A stretch of 64,000 bases of DNA from the NCBI GenBank assembly GCA_036489755.1, contig DASXFD010000071.1, positions 17,059-81,058 on the forward strand, written 5' to 3'. Position 1 is the first letter of the stretch. Every line of letters starts with the position of its first letter. Source of the DNA: JABFXX01 sp036489755 (GTDB taxonomy: Bacteria; Myxococcota_A; Polyangia; Haliangiales; Haliangiaceae). A program made the translations under genes and the position numbers. Below are positions 34,818-43,415 of this stretch, one piece after another. The notes beneath the pieces were generated by a model that was not told the DNA's origin, searched no databases, and saw nothing but the letters and a program-made list of their open reading frames with translations.

Positions 34818-35696
34818 ATGGTGCACCGCGCTCGCGTCGCGCTCGTGACGGCCGTCGGGGCCGCCGCGTTGTGCTGGGCGGGATGGACGCTCGCCGACGA
34901 AGCGGCGCCGCCGCCGCCGATCACCGCGCCACCCGATGCGGCACCGCTGCCCGCGCCGATCGCGGCGGCGGTTGCGGCCGCGCGTCACGTGCGCATCGAC
35001 GGACCGCACGGCTCGATCCACGTCTGGATCCCGCAGAGCTTCGACGCCTCGACCGGCGCGACGATCGTCTACCTGCACGGCTACTACGACGACGCGGACA
35101 CGTCGTACACCGGTCATCGCTTGCCCGAGCAGTTCGCGATGAGCGCGCTCAACGCGATGTTCGTCGTCGCCGAGACGCCGGTCGCGGCGAAGACGCCGAT
35201 CAATTATCCGAGCCTCGGAGAGCTGCTGCAGCTCGTCGAGGAGAAGACGGGCACGTCGCGCGGCATGGCGTACACGGTCGTCGTCGGGCACAGCGGCGCG
35301 TTTCGCACGATCGACGCGTGGCTCGACGAGCCGCTCGTCGACGAGCTCGTGATGATCGACTCGATGTACGGCAACGAGGACCAGATCGAGGCGTGGATGC
35401 GCGCGTCGCCGAAGCACAAGCTCGTCACCGTCGGCGAGGACACGCTCATCTACAACGAGAACCTCTTGAAGGCGCTGCCCGACACGTTCGTGATGGATCG
35501 CGTGCCGACGGAGTACCAGCTGTGGCCCGCCGAGGCGCGGACCGCGCGCTCCGTGTACATTCGCGCCCAGTTCATGCACATGCCGCTCGTGACCGACGGC
35601 GTCGTGCTCCCGTCGTTGCTCCGGCTGTTGCCGGTCCCGCTCCTGCCCGACGAGCCGTGGACGCAACCGCTGGGCCTCGGCGAGGCGCCGCGATAA
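34818..35696 (+). CDS. secreted alpha/beta hydrolase-like protein
   Basis: 292 residues from ATG 34818 with a signal peptide (VALVTAVGAAALCWAGWTLA) and a Pro/Ala linker. The mature part is an alpha/beta hydrolase: an oxyanion segment YLHGYYDDADTSY near 92 and the nucleophile-like V-G-H-S-G-A elbow near 156, where the classical G-x-S-x-G ends in Ala. The catalytic Asp is likely in LVMIDSMYG, and an Asp/Glu-His pair near the end is not obvious. It may hydrolyse esters outside the cell or be a non-catalytic relative. Convergence with phosphatase genes downstream has no clear meaning. Confidence 0.68.
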   Translation: MVHRARVALVTAVGAAALCWAGWTLADEAAPPPPITAPPDAAPLPAPIAAAVAAARHVRIDGPHGSIHVWIPQSFDASTGATIVYLHGYYDDADTSYTGHRLPEQFAMSALNAMFVVAETPVAAKTPINYPSLGELLQLVEEKTGTSRGMAYTVVVGHSGAFRTIDAWLDEPLVDELVMIDSMYGNEDQIEAWMRASPKHKLVTVGEDTLIYNENLLKALPDTFVMDRVPTEYQLWPAEARTARSVYIRAQFMHMPLVTDGVVLPSLLRLLPVPLLPDEPWTQPLGLGEAPR

Positions 35697-35705
35697 ATTG
35701 CCCGC

Positions 35706-37190
35706 GTGGCCACCGTCCCTCGGCTCGCGATCGCGGCGGTGTTGGCCGTCGTGCTGCTCGCCGTCGCGTGGGCGCTGCCTCACGTGCGCCATCGCGTGAT
35801 CCACGCGATCACGTACGACGACGGCACGCCGGGCCCGAGCGTCCGGTTTCCGGACGTCAAACGCCCGCCGGCGACGCAGCCGCCGCTCGCGCCGGCCGAT
35901 CGCGTGCGCGTCGTGCTCGTCGACGGGCTGGCCGAAGCGAATACGCGCGACCTGCCGGCGTGGCGCGAGCTGTGCGATCGCGGGCTCGACCTCGAGATCG
36001 ACGTCGGCTTTCCGACCGTATCGCTGCCCGTCGAGGTCGCGCTGTGGAGCGGCCTGACGCAGCAACAGAGCGGCGTGTTGATGCGCAGCGATCATCCGCT
36101 CGTACCGCCGCTCGCCGGCGGAATTCCGTCGAAGGTGCCCGGCAGTCGCGCCGTCGCCGAAGATCACGGCTGGATCGTGCGATCGCTCGGGTTCGCCGAT
36201 GCGCGGCCGCCCGCCGACCCGCGCGATCCGGCGAAAGACGCCGACCCCGTCGCGTGGCGCGAGGTCTGGCTCGCCCGTGCCCGCGAGGCCGTCGCGAGCG
36301 ACGCGCGCCTGGTGTTCGTGCACGTGCTGCGCGTCGACACGATGGGGCACCGCGCCGGCCGCGCGTCGCCGCTCTACGCTGCGACCGCCGGGCAAGCCGA
36401 CGCGATCGTCGGCGAGCTCGTCGCCATCTCGCCCGACGCGCGCTGGTTCCTGCTCTCCGATCACGGCCATCTCGACGACGGCGGCCACGGCGGCGAGGAG
36501 CGCGAGCTGCGCCGCGTCGAGGGCTGTATCGCGGGGCCCGGCGTCGCGCACGGCCGCGGCGGCCCGATCCACATCGTCGACGTCGCGCGCGCGATCGCCG
36601 ATTCCGTCGGCGTCGCGCTCGATGCGCGCTCGCCCGCGCGCGCGTTGCCCGCCGCGCTCGCCGCGCCGTTCGACGGCGATCAAGCCGTGCCGGCGCTGCC
36701 ACTCGCGACCGGCGCGCTCGTGATCTTCCTCATCGTCGCCGGCGCCGCGGCGTCGTACGTCGCCGCGGGTCGCTGGTGGTTGTGGCCGTGGTGGTTTCCG
36801 CTCGCGTGCGCGTCGCTCGCGCTCGTGCGCGGCCTGCCGACGCTGTCGACGAGCATGGTCTACGCGCCCGCGGGCCGCGCGATGTACGTGACGTGGCTGC
36901 CGAGCCTCGTGCTCGCGGCGATCGCGACGTATTTCGGGCTCGCGCGCACGAGCTTGCCGCGCGTGCTGATCGCGCAGCTCGCGTTGCCGAGCGCGGCGCT
37001 CGCGGCGGTGATCACCGCGTGCTGCGCCTGGCGCACGATCTTCGGCGCGGCGATCGCGCCGGTGGTGCCGCACTACACCGCGTGGCTGTCGGCGCTGCTG
37101 TTGCTCTCGGCGCACGGTGCGGCCGCGGTCGCGCTCGGCATCGTCGCGCGGTGCGTGCGCACGCTGCGGGTTCCAGCGGCGCCTACCTAG
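35706..37190 (+). CDS. alkaline-phosphatase-superfamily membrane protein
   Basis: 494 residues from GTG 35706. One N-terminal membrane helix leads into a periplasmic alkaline-phosphatase-like domain: RVVLVDGLAEANTR (nucleophile/metal region near 68-80), then LLSDHGHLDDGGHGGEE near 255, a typical D-H-G-H metal site. The last 160 residues have five or six membrane helices. The pattern resembles phosphoethanolamine- or phosphoglycerol-type transferases and GPI-type transferases, so it may modify envelope lipids or glycans. It ends on the same four bases as the sulfatase-like gene on the other strand. Confidence 0.75.
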   Translation: MATVPRLAIAAVLAVVLLAVAWALPHVRHRVIHAITYDDGTPGPSVRFPDVKRPPATQPPLAPADRVRVVLVDGLAEANTRDLPAWRELCDRGLDLEIDVGFPTVSLPVEVALWSGLTQQQSGVLMRSDHPLVPPLAGGIPSKVPGSRAVAEDHGWIVRSLGFADARPPADPRDPAKDADPVAWREVWLARAREAVASDARLVFVHVLRVDTMGHRAGRASPLYAATAGQADAIVGELVAISPDARWFLLSDHGHLDDGGHGGEERELRRVEGCIAGPGVAHGRGGPIHIVDVARAIADSVGVALDARSPARALPAALAAPFDGDQAVPALPLATGALVIFLIVAGAAASYVAAGRWWLWPWWFPLACASLALVRGLPTLSTSMVYAPAGRAMYVTWLPSLVLAAIATYFGLARTSLPRVLIAQLALPSAALAAVITACCAWRTIFGAAIAPVVPHYTAWLSALLLLSAHGAAAVALGIVARCVRTLRVPAAPT

Positions 37191-39421
37191 CGGGCGTGGG
37201 TCGGCTGCGCTTGCTGCTCGCGGAACGTGCGGCCGCCCGGCGTGCGATCGACGCGCACGTCCGGAAACGATGCGTACCGCGCGCGCAGGCGCGACACGAT
37301 CTCGGGTTTGGCCGTCGAGAGGTCGTTCTTCTCGGTCGGATCGACGTCGAGGTCGTAGAGCTCGACGAGGTTGTCGGCGGGCTTGACGAGCAGCTGATAC
37401 GGCCACTCGACCACGGCCCACTGCAGCTCTTCGTGGATCGCGATCGCGCGATCGGCCGGCGGCCGCTGATCGGGTACATCGAACAGCGCGCTCGTCAGAT
37501 CCGTACCGTCGAGCGGCTTCATCGCGGTCGGCGCCCCGATCAGATCGAGCAGCGTCGGCGCGAGATCGACGAGCGAGACCAGATCCGTGCGCTGACCGGG
37601 CGCGACGCCGGGCACTCGCAGCGCGTACATCACGCGCACGAGCTTGTGATACGCGACCTCGCCGTGGGTGTCGAGCAGGCGCGGATCGTCGGCGAGCGAT
37701 TCGCCGTGATCGCTGACGAACAGGACGATCGTCTTGTTGTCGAGGTGGCGCGCCGCGAGTGCGTCGAGGAAGCGGCCGACCTCGTCGTCGATCGCGCGGA
37801 GCAGCGCGCGATACTTGTGGATCACGAGCGACGCGCCCGGATGCACGCGGGCGAGCAGCGCCTTCGGCACGCCGATCTGATGATGCTCGTGCACGTCGAA
37901 GTAGTGCAGCCACACGAGCGACGGCCGCGCACCCGCGTCGTCGAGCGCGCGCAGGCCCTCGAGCGTCGTCGAGCCCGCGCTCACGTGATCGCCGACGTTG
38001 GCCACTTCCCAGTCGGTGTGCACGGTCACGAGCTTGTCGACGCCGCGCCCGATCAGCGTGTCGCCGACGAAGCGCAGCACCTCGCCCGGGATCGCCGCGT
38101 ACACGCGCCGGCCTTGCGCGCCGATCGCTTCGAGGAGCGTCGCGTCGACCGGCTGATACGGGTCGAAGCGGCCGGTGAGGAGCGTCGACAGCGAAACATC
38201 GGTGCCCGACGCGGGCGCGATCGCGTGCGTGAACCACACCGATTGGTCGAGCAGCTTCGTGAGGCGCGGGAAGTCGCTGCGATCCGGCGCATCGGGCGCG
38301 AGCAGATCGAAGCGCAGCGCGTCGACCGAGATCAGCACGATGTTCATGCCGCGCGTGCGCTCGAGTAACGCGGCGTTGGTTGGCTCGCGGCGCCACGCAG
38401 TCGGATCGCGCGCGGGCTGCGCCGCGGAGGGCGCCGTCTCGATCGCCGTGATCTGTGGCGGCACGACAACCGCATCGGCGCCGTCGCAGTCTTGATCGAT
38501 GCCGTCGCCGGGAATGTCGATCGCGCCGGGATGGATCGACGCGTCGAGGTCGTCGCAATCGCCGCCGCCGAGCAGCGGCGAAGAGCCGTCGCGATCGAGA
38601 TCCGCGATCCACCGCCACACGTGCACGAGATCGCGCGCCTGATCGCCGTACGTCGTGAGCTGCTGGCGATCTTGCGGCTTCGACAGCCCGTACCACGCGG
38701 CCGATCCGGCGAGCCCGATCGCGAGCCCTGCAACCGCCGCCGACAGCAGCGCCGGCACGTTCGCGCGGCGCGCCAACCGCACACCGATGCCCGCGAGCAC
38801 GATCACGGCGAGCGTCGCACCCGCGTGCGCCGTCGGGTAGCCGGCGCGCAGCACGTTGCGCTCGATCCACACCACGCCGCCGAGCGCGCCCGCGACCGCC
38901 ATCACGGCGATCGCGCGGCTCATGAGGTCGCCGCCGCGCAGCAGCCATCGCCCGAGCGCGATCGCGGCCGCGCTCGCGAGCCAGATCGCGACGGGCACGA
39001 CCAGCGGCGCCAGCTTCGCGAGCGGCAACGTCTGTGCGAACGCGCCGTCGAACAGCGTCGCGGCAACCGGCACGCTGACGATCAACGTCGGCGCCGCGAC
39101 GATCAGCGCCGACATCCACCAGCTCGCTCGCGCCGCCACGCGCACCGCGAGCGCGACGAGCCCACCCGCGACGAGGCCGGTCGCCGCGAAGATCGGGACG
39201 ACCGCGAGCGCGATCGACGTCGAGCCGATGCGCGCGGCATCGAGCGCACCGATCGCCGTCGCGCCGACGACGTGCGCGAGCACGATCCACGCGAGCGGCG
39301 GCCGCGGCCGAGCGGCGCCCGCGGGCGAGCCATCGCGACCCGCGACGCGCTCCGTCGGAACCCAGCGCGAGAACATCGGCGCCGCCGATCCGTGCGCGCG
39401 GGATCGGCCCACTTCTGACAT
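37187..39421 (-). CDS. sulfatase/phosphatase-family membrane protein with MopE-type metal motif
   Basis: 744 residues. About six to seven membrane helices (40-250), then a linker holding DCDDLDASIHPGAIDI and DGIDQDCDGAD, the MopE-type putative Ca/Cu-binding repeat of myxobacteria. The C-terminal domain is a sulfatase-fold: MNIVLISVDALRFDLL, the nucleophile region SGTDVSLSTLLTG (no C/S-x-P-x-R sulfatase motif, so more like a phosphoethanolamine or phosphoglycerol transferase), and VLFVSDHGESLADD. It should act outside the inner membrane on phosphate or sulfate esters. The neighbour on the other strand belongs to the same superfamily. Confidence 0.82.
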   Translation of the reverse strand: MSEVGRSRAHGSAAPMFSRWVPTERVAGRDGSPAGAARPRPPLAWIVLAHVVGATAIGALDAARIGSTSIALAVVPIFAATGLVAGGLVALAVRVAARASWWMSALIVAAPTLIVSVPVAATLFDGAFAQTLPLAKLAPLVVPVAIWLASAAAIALGRWLLRGGDLMSRAIAVMAVAGALGGVVWIERNVLRAGYPTAHAGATLAVIVLAGIGVRLARRANVPALLSAAVAGLAIGLAGSAAWYGLSKPQDRQQLTTYGDQARDLVHVWRWIADLDRDGSSPLLGGGDCDDLDASIHPGAIDIPGDGIDQDCDGADAVVVPPQITAIETAPSAAQPARDPTAWRREPTNAALLERTRGMNIVLISVDALRFDLLAPDAPDRSDFPRLTKLLDQSVWFTHAIAPASGTDVSLSTLLTGRFDPYQPVDATLLEAIGAQGRRVYAAIPGEVLRFVGDTLIGRGVDKLVTVHTDWEVANVGDHVSAGSTTLEGLRALDDAGARPSLVWLHYFDVHEHHQIGVPKALLARVHPGASLVIHKYRALLRAIDDEVGRFLDALAARHLDNKTIVLFVSDHGESLADDPRLLDTHGEVAYHKLVRVMYALRVPGVAPGQRTDLVSLVDLAPTLLDLIGAPTAMKPLDGTDLTSALFDVPDQRPPADRAIAIHEELQWAVVEWPYQLLVKPADNLVELYDLDVDPTEKNDLSTAKPEIVSRLRARYASFPDVRVDRTPGGRTFREQQAQPTHAR

Positions 39422-39503
39422 CGCCCGGATCAGAGCACGGACTCGGCCCGGGATCGACTGGACGTTTCGCGCGCGCCGGCTTCACGCGTGGCACCCTCGG
39501 TGC

Positions 39504-40448
39504 GTGTCTCGCGTCGCCGTGCTAGTGCCTGCGCTGCGCCTGCTCGGCGCGCTCGCGGCGATGGCGCCGGTGATCGCGCGCGCGTCGCCCGAGCCGCCGC
39601 TGCCCAACGCGGGCTCGCCGAGCGTGGCGCCGCTGTCGCCCGCGCCGATGGTCCGCCCGCCGGACGATACGGTCCGCCCGCCGGACGAAGCGGTCCGCTC
39701 GCCGGACGAACCGGTCCGCTCGCCGGACGTCGATGGCCTCGACGTGATGTCGATCCGCCGCGGGACGAGCGCCGACGTCGACGTCGCGTTCGACCACACG
39801 TTCGAGGGCAACGCGCTCGCCGTCACGGCCGGCGCGCGAGTCGAGCTACCGTCGGATCTGTTCGCGGAGCTCGCGCTGCCGTTCGCCGACGAGCGCGACG
39901 CGGAAGACACGATGAGCGGCGGTGGCGAGGCGCTCGGCAACGCGATGCTCGGAATCGGCTGGTTGCCGGTGGGCGATCGCGTGGTCGGCGTCGAGCTCCG
40001 GCTCGGACTGCCGACGTCGCCGAGCGGCGGCGGTGGCGCGATCACGCTGGACACCGTCGCCGACCCGCGGATCGCAGATGCCGAGCTGTGGGAGCCGCAC
40101 ACGACGTCGATCGAGCTCGTCGCCGACTGGCGGTGGCGCGCCGATAGGTGGTGGATCGGCGCCGAAGGCGGCGCGGCCGCGTGGTGGCATCCGGGCGGCT
40201 ACACGCCCGTGCTGCGCGCGACCCTCGACGCCGGCGTGCGCGTCGCGCCGTGGCTCGATCTCGCCGCGAGCTTCGTGACGCGCCTGTTCGTATTCGCGGT
40301 CGATCCGTCCGACAACTTCGTGCACGGCATCGCGCTCGGTGCGATCGCGCACCGCGGCCACGACCAGCTCGCGCTGCGGATCGAGCTACCGGTCGACGGC
40401 CTCAGCGATCATCGCGTCGTGATCGGGCTCGAGCTGCGCGCGCCCTGA
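39504..40448 (+). CDS. secreted beta-barrel-like protein with heptad Pro/Asp repeats
   Basis: 314 residues from GTG 39504: signal peptide with a VIARASPEP cleavage-like site. A linker contains four copies of a seven-residue unit VR[P/S]PD[D/E]x. The rest alternates charged and hydrophobic residues as an outer-membrane barrel: SADVDVAFDHTFEGNALAV, FAELALPFADE, RVVGVELRLGLP, WRWRADRWWIGAEGG, ending HRVVIGLELRAP, a terminal strand pattern. It resembles small outer-membrane transport or sensor proteins. Upstream frames overlapping the sulfatase are not used. Convergent with the RegA-like gene, ten bases apart. Confidence 0.68.
   Translation: MSRVAVLVPALRLLGALAAMAPVIARASPEPPLPNAGSPSVAPLSPAPMVRPPDDTVRPPDEAVRSPDEPVRSPDVDGLDVMSIRRGTSADVDVAFDHTFEGNALAVTAGARVELPSDLFAELALPFADERDAEDTMSGGGEALGNAMLGIGWLPVGDRVVGVELRLGLPTSPSGGGGAITLDTVADPRIADAELWEPHTTSIELVADWRWRADRWWIGAEGGAAAWWHPGGYTPVLRATLDAGVRVAPWLDLAASFVTRLFVFAVDPSDNFVHGIALGAIAHRGHDQLALRIELPVDGLSDHRVVIGLELRAP
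39651..39729 (+). repeat. four 21-bp tandem repeats (VRxPD linker)
   Basis: Units start at 39651, 39672, 39693 and 39714 (last one partial) with the core GTCCGCYCGCCGGACG. They keep the reading frame and encode the acidic Pro-rich linker of the barrel-like protein. Multiples of 21 bp allow the linker to change length without breaking the gene. Confidence 0.8.
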
Positions 40449-40458
40449 GTCGAGCGCG

Positions 40459-41016
40459 CTACTTGTTCGGAGGATACTTCTGCAGCTTGCGCTGCAAGCT
40501 GCGGCGATGGATGCCGAGCCGGCGCGCAGCCTCCGAGATGTTGCCGCCCGCATCGGAGAGCACGCGGTTGATGTGCTCCCACTCGGCACGCGCGAGCGAC
40601 GGCGCGCGAAAATCATGGTCGGCGGGCGGCTCGAGCGGCGGCGAGTCGGCACGCGCGAACGCCGCCACGATGTCATCCGCGTCGGCGGGCTTCGACAGGT
40701 AATACGTCGCGCCGAGCCGCACGGCATCGATCGCAGTCGCGATGCTGCCGTAGCCGGTGAGCACGACGGTCTTGGTGGCCGGATCGATCTCGCGCAACGC
40801 CTTCACGAGCTCGAGCCCGCTCTTGCCGGGCATCTTGAGATCGACGACGGCGAACTCCGGCGAATCGACGCTCGCGGCCGCGACGCCGCCGTCGTGATCG
40901 CCCGCGGTGCGCACGTCGTAGCCGCGATCGACGAACGCGCGCGCGAGGCGGTTGCGATACACCTCGTCGTCGTCGACGAGGAGGATCGAAGGCTTCTGCT
41001 CCGCGGGCGTCGTCAT
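40459..41016 (-). CDS. regA: response regulator with Fis-type HTH, RegA/PrrA family
   Basis: 185 residues from ATG 41014-41016, which forms ATGA with the kinase stop. Residues 10-125 are a receiver domain: SILLVDDDEVYRNRLARAF, phosphoacceptor Asp in FAVVDLKMPGKSG, TVVLTGYGS and YYLSKPADADDI. After a Pro-rich linker, the C-terminus carries a Fis-like helix-turn-helix (GGNISEAARRLGIHRRSLQRKLQK). This matches the RegA/PrrA/ActR family that controls energy and redox genes. It pairs with the kinase encoded just upstream. Confidence 0.92.
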   Translation of the reverse strand: MTTPAEQKPSILLVDDDEVYRNRLARAFVDRGYDVRTAGDHDGGVAAASVDSPEFAVVDLKMPGKSGLELVKALREIDPATKTVVLTGYGSIATAIDAVRLGATYYLSKPADADDIVAAFARADSPPLEPPADHDFRAPSLARAEWEHINRVLSDAGGNISEAARRLGIHRRSLQRKLQKYPPNK

Positions 41017-42491
41017 GCAGGTTTGGATACTATTGCTGGGGCCAGAGATTCGGCATTCGATGAGGGTGCGACGATCTGCCTCGCCTCGATGCTCGCCTCG
41101 GTACTCGCCTCGGTACTCGCCTCGATGCTCGCCTCGGTACTCGCCTCGGTACTCGTCGCGGGGGTTGCCGGGGCAGCCGCCGTAGGCAGCGCCGTGCCGA
41201 CGTCGGTGGGCAGCTTGACCCGAACCTCGGTGCCTCCGCCGTCGGCGGAGTCGATCTGCAGCGAGCCGCCGACGCCTTCGATCACCGCGCGCGCCAGAAA
41301 CAAGCCGAGGCCCATGCCGCGGCCGGGCTGCTTGGTCGTGAAGAACGGCTCGCCGATGCGCGCTTTGACCTCGTCGGGGATGCCGTTGCCGCGATCGCGA
41401 ATCGAGACCGCGAGGATGCTGTTGCGGCGGTGCACGCTGACGACCACAGCGGCGCTCGGCGGCGACGCGTCCTGCGCGTTCGTGACGAGCGAGCGTAGCG
41501 CCTGGCTCAGCGCGCGCGGCGGCACGCGCACCATGAAGCTCGCGACTTCGTCGGAGACGTCGCGCGCGACGCGCGGCGACTCTCGAATCCCGACAAGCGT
41601 CTCGTCGAGCAGCTGCGCGACGGTGCACGCGGCGACGTGCTCGCCGACGGTGCCGGCACCCTGCGCCATCTGATCGAGGATCGCGCGGCAGCGACCGACT
41701 TGCTCGCGAATCAGCCGCGCATCCGAGGCGAGGTCGCCGTGATCGGCGGCGAGCGCGCGCTCGAGCTCCTTGGCGGCGAGCGCGACCGTACCGAGCGGCG
41801 TCGATAGCTCGTGCGCCGCGCCGGCGGCCATCGTCGCGAGCGAGGCGAGCCGCTCCTGGCGCGCGGCGAGGTAACGCGCTTCGGTGAGCTCGCGCTCGCG
41901 TTCGGCCAACGCGCCGGTGATGCGCAACAGAAAGTGCACGACGAACGCCGACGCGACGCCGAGCGCGACCCACGCGCCGATCCCGCGGCTCTCTTGCGGC
42001 ACGTCGAGCGGCTCGTGCGCGACGAGCAAGATGCCGAACCCGACGAACGACAGCCCGACGAGCATCCACGTCCAGCGCGCACGCACGAGCACGGCCGCGA
42101 GCGCGATCTGCACGAGGTAGAGGAAGCTGAACGGATTGTGCGGACCGCCGGTCAGATAGAGGAGTCCGGTGAGCAGCGCGATGTCGAGCATCATCACGAG
42201 CGCGATCTGCCACTCGTGTACCGCGCGTGTGGCTTCGGCGTCACGGCCGGTCCGGAACGAGCCGGGCTGCAGGCCGCGGCGGCGATCGCCGAAGAAGTAT
42301 TGCTCGAGCGCGATGTTCGAGATGAGGCCGATACCGGTCACGGTGAGCAGCCACGAGATCGGCAAGCGACCGCCGAGCAAGAACTGCGCGGCGAGGATCG
42401 TGAGCCCCTGCCCCGCGACCTCCGCCCAGCGCAGACGTGCGAGCCACTGGATGTTGACCCAGTTGCGCTCGGGAATCGGCGGAGCCGCCAC
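41013..42491 (-). CDS. regB: redox-sensing sensor histidine kinase, RegB/PrrB family
   Basis: 492 residues. Six membrane helices fill residues 25-195. The TGGPHNPFSFLYLV sequence near 118 carries the GGxxNPF quinone-binding signature of RegB. The H-box is AAGAAHELSTPLGTVALAAKELER (His about 232), and a Cys in EQVGRCRAIL near 268 fits the redox-active Cys region of RegB. The N, G1 and G2 boxes (TNAQDASP, RDRGNGIP, GRGMGLGLFLAR) are intact. It should phosphorylate RegA according to the quinone redox state. The C-terminal tail is an unusual run of 4-residue T/I-E-A-S repeats. Confidence 0.92.
   Translation of the reverse strand: MAAPPIPERNWVNIQWLARLRWAEVAGQGLTILAAQFLLGGRLPISWLLTVTGIGLISNIALEQYFFGDRRRGLQPGSFRTGRDAEATRAVHEWQIALVMMLDIALLTGLLYLTGGPHNPFSFLYLVQIALAAVLVRARWTWMLVGLSFVGFGILLVAHEPLDVPQESRGIGAWVALGVASAFVVHFLLRITGALAERERELTEARYLAARQERLASLATMAAGAAHELSTPLGTVALAAKELERALAADHGDLASDARLIREQVGRCRAILDQMAQGAGTVGEHVAACTVAQLLDETLVGIRESPRVARDVSDEVASFMVRVPPRALSQALRSLVTNAQDASPPSAAVVVSVHRRNSILAVSIRDRGNGIPDEVKARIGEPFFTTKQPGRGMGLGLFLARAVIEGVGGSLQIDSADGGGTEVRVKLPTDVGTALPTAAAPATPATSTEASTEASIEASTEASTEASIEARQIVAPSSNAESLAPAIVSKPA
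41080..41151 (-). repeat. six 12-bp tandem repeats in the RegB tail
   Basis: Units of CTCGCCTCGATG or CTCGCCTCGGTA (plus strand) in the order 1-2-2-1-2-2, so a 36-bp super-unit occurs twice. They encode (T/I)EAS units just before the end of RegB. Length changes would keep the frame and the RegA overlap. Confidence 0.85.
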
Positions 42492-42527
42492 GTGCGCACC
42501 GTACTCGCGGCAGCCGAAAACGACAAC

Positions 42528-42543
42528 GGCCCCGTGTGGGGCC
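42528..42543 (-). terminator. GC hairpin downstream of the DsbA-like gene
   Basis: GGCCCC - GTGT - GGGGCC: a 6-bp perfect stem with a 4-base loop, lying 22 bases after the DsbA-like stop on the minus strand. The following minus-strand bases are moderately T-rich (GTTGTCGTTTTC), as expected for an intrinsic terminator. Confidence 0.55.
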
Positions 42544-42565
42544 GCCGTGCGCTGCGAGCTTGCGA

Positions 42566-43405
42566 CTATTGCCTGGGCGCCTCGAGCGTCTTCTGGCCCT
42601 TATCGAGCACCCACTGCTGGTAGTACTGCGCCTGCGGCGTGCCCTGCGCGATGCGGTCGTTCGCCTTCTTGAGCTCCTCGTCGATCAGCGTCGAGAAGTT
42701 CTCCGGCGGCATCGCGCCGACCATGAACCGGCCGTTGATGAAGAACGACGGCGTCGAGCCGACGCCGAGCGCCTGCAGCTCGTGCATGTCGGTCTGCATC
42801 AGGTGCTGGCAGTCCTTCATGTCCGCCTTGAACTTCGTCTCGTCGAGGTTGAGCTCCTTCGCGTCGGCGAGCACGACCGGGCAGCCGTCCGGGCTGTCCC
42901 AGCACTTCGTCGAGCCTTCGTCCTTGTCGAAGTTGTGCGCCTTGAAGCCCTTGTCCCAGAGCAAGTTGTCCATCTGGACCGCCTTGCCCTGCTTCGCGGC
43001 CGCGCAGAATGCGAGCGCGCCGGCCGTCGCGACCTGCGGGTGAACGACGAACTGCTTGTAGACGACGCGCAAATCGTTGCCGTACTTCTTGCGAAGCTCT
43101 TCCATCGTGCCGCGCACGCGCTCGCAGAACGGGCACGCGTAGTCGTACGCCTTGACGAGCGTGACCTTCGCGTCGGCCGGACCGTCGAACGGATCGCCTT
43201 CGATCGGCACGGCGTAGGTCTTCGTCGGGTCGGGACCCGGACGCTGCTGGCGCTGCTGCGCGCCGGCACCGTTGCGCGAGAGCGCGTCGATCTTCTTGCC
43301 GAGATCGTCGATCTTCTTTTCCAGGTTCTTCGTGTCGGACTGGCACGAAGTTGCCGCGAGCACAGCAATCAGCGCCGTTGCGGTCGTTACAAATGCGGTC
43401 TTCAT
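42566..43405 (-). CDS. DsbA-like thioredoxin-fold lipoprotein
   Basis: 279 residues from ATG 43403-43405. The signal peptide ends in AATSC (Cys21). A short coiled-coil (KNLEKKIDDLGKKIDALS) and a Gln/Pro linker lead to the thioredoxin domain with C91-P-F-C94 in YDYACPFCERV, and the cis-Pro in VGSTPSFFINGR. It should act as a thiol-disulfide oxidase or isomerase in the periplasm, anchored to a membrane. It resembles the DsbA/BdbD-like proteins of Myxococcota. Additional Cys in KCWDSPDGCPV are unusual and may form a lid disulfide. Confidence 0.88.
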   Translation of the reverse strand: MKTAFVTTATALIAVLAATSCQSDTKNLEKKIDDLGKKIDALSRNGAGAQQRQQRPGPDPTKTYAVPIEGDPFDGPADAKVTLVKAYDYACPFCERVRGTMEELRKKYGNDLRVVYKQFVVHPQVATAGALAFCAAAKQGKAVQMDNLLWDKGFKAHNFDKDEGSTKCWDSPDGCPVVLADAKELNLDETKFKADMKDCQHLMQTDMHELQALGVGSTPSFFINGRFMVGAMPPENFSTLIDEELKKANDRIAQGTPQAQYYQQWVLDKGQKTLEAPRQ

Positions 43406-43415
43406 CGAGCTTCTC

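Noticed and set aside
34871..38368. A 1165-codon plus-strand open frame
   Set aside because: It overlaps the hydrolase, phosphatase and sulfatase-like genes in the wrong frame and shows only the Arg-rich pattern of shifted GC-rich codons.
34677..39494. A 1605-codon minus-strand open frame
   Set aside because: It runs antisense to five well-supported genes and, in its last part, in another frame over the sulfatase-like gene. It is Arg/Ala/Asp-rich without domains: a by-product of GC-rich codons.
40481..40499. Inverted repeat CAGCTTG-CGCTG-CAAGCTG near the end of regA
   Set aside because: It lies inside the coding sequence of the HTH (KLQRKLQK), where such symmetry arises from repeated codons; no T-tract follows.
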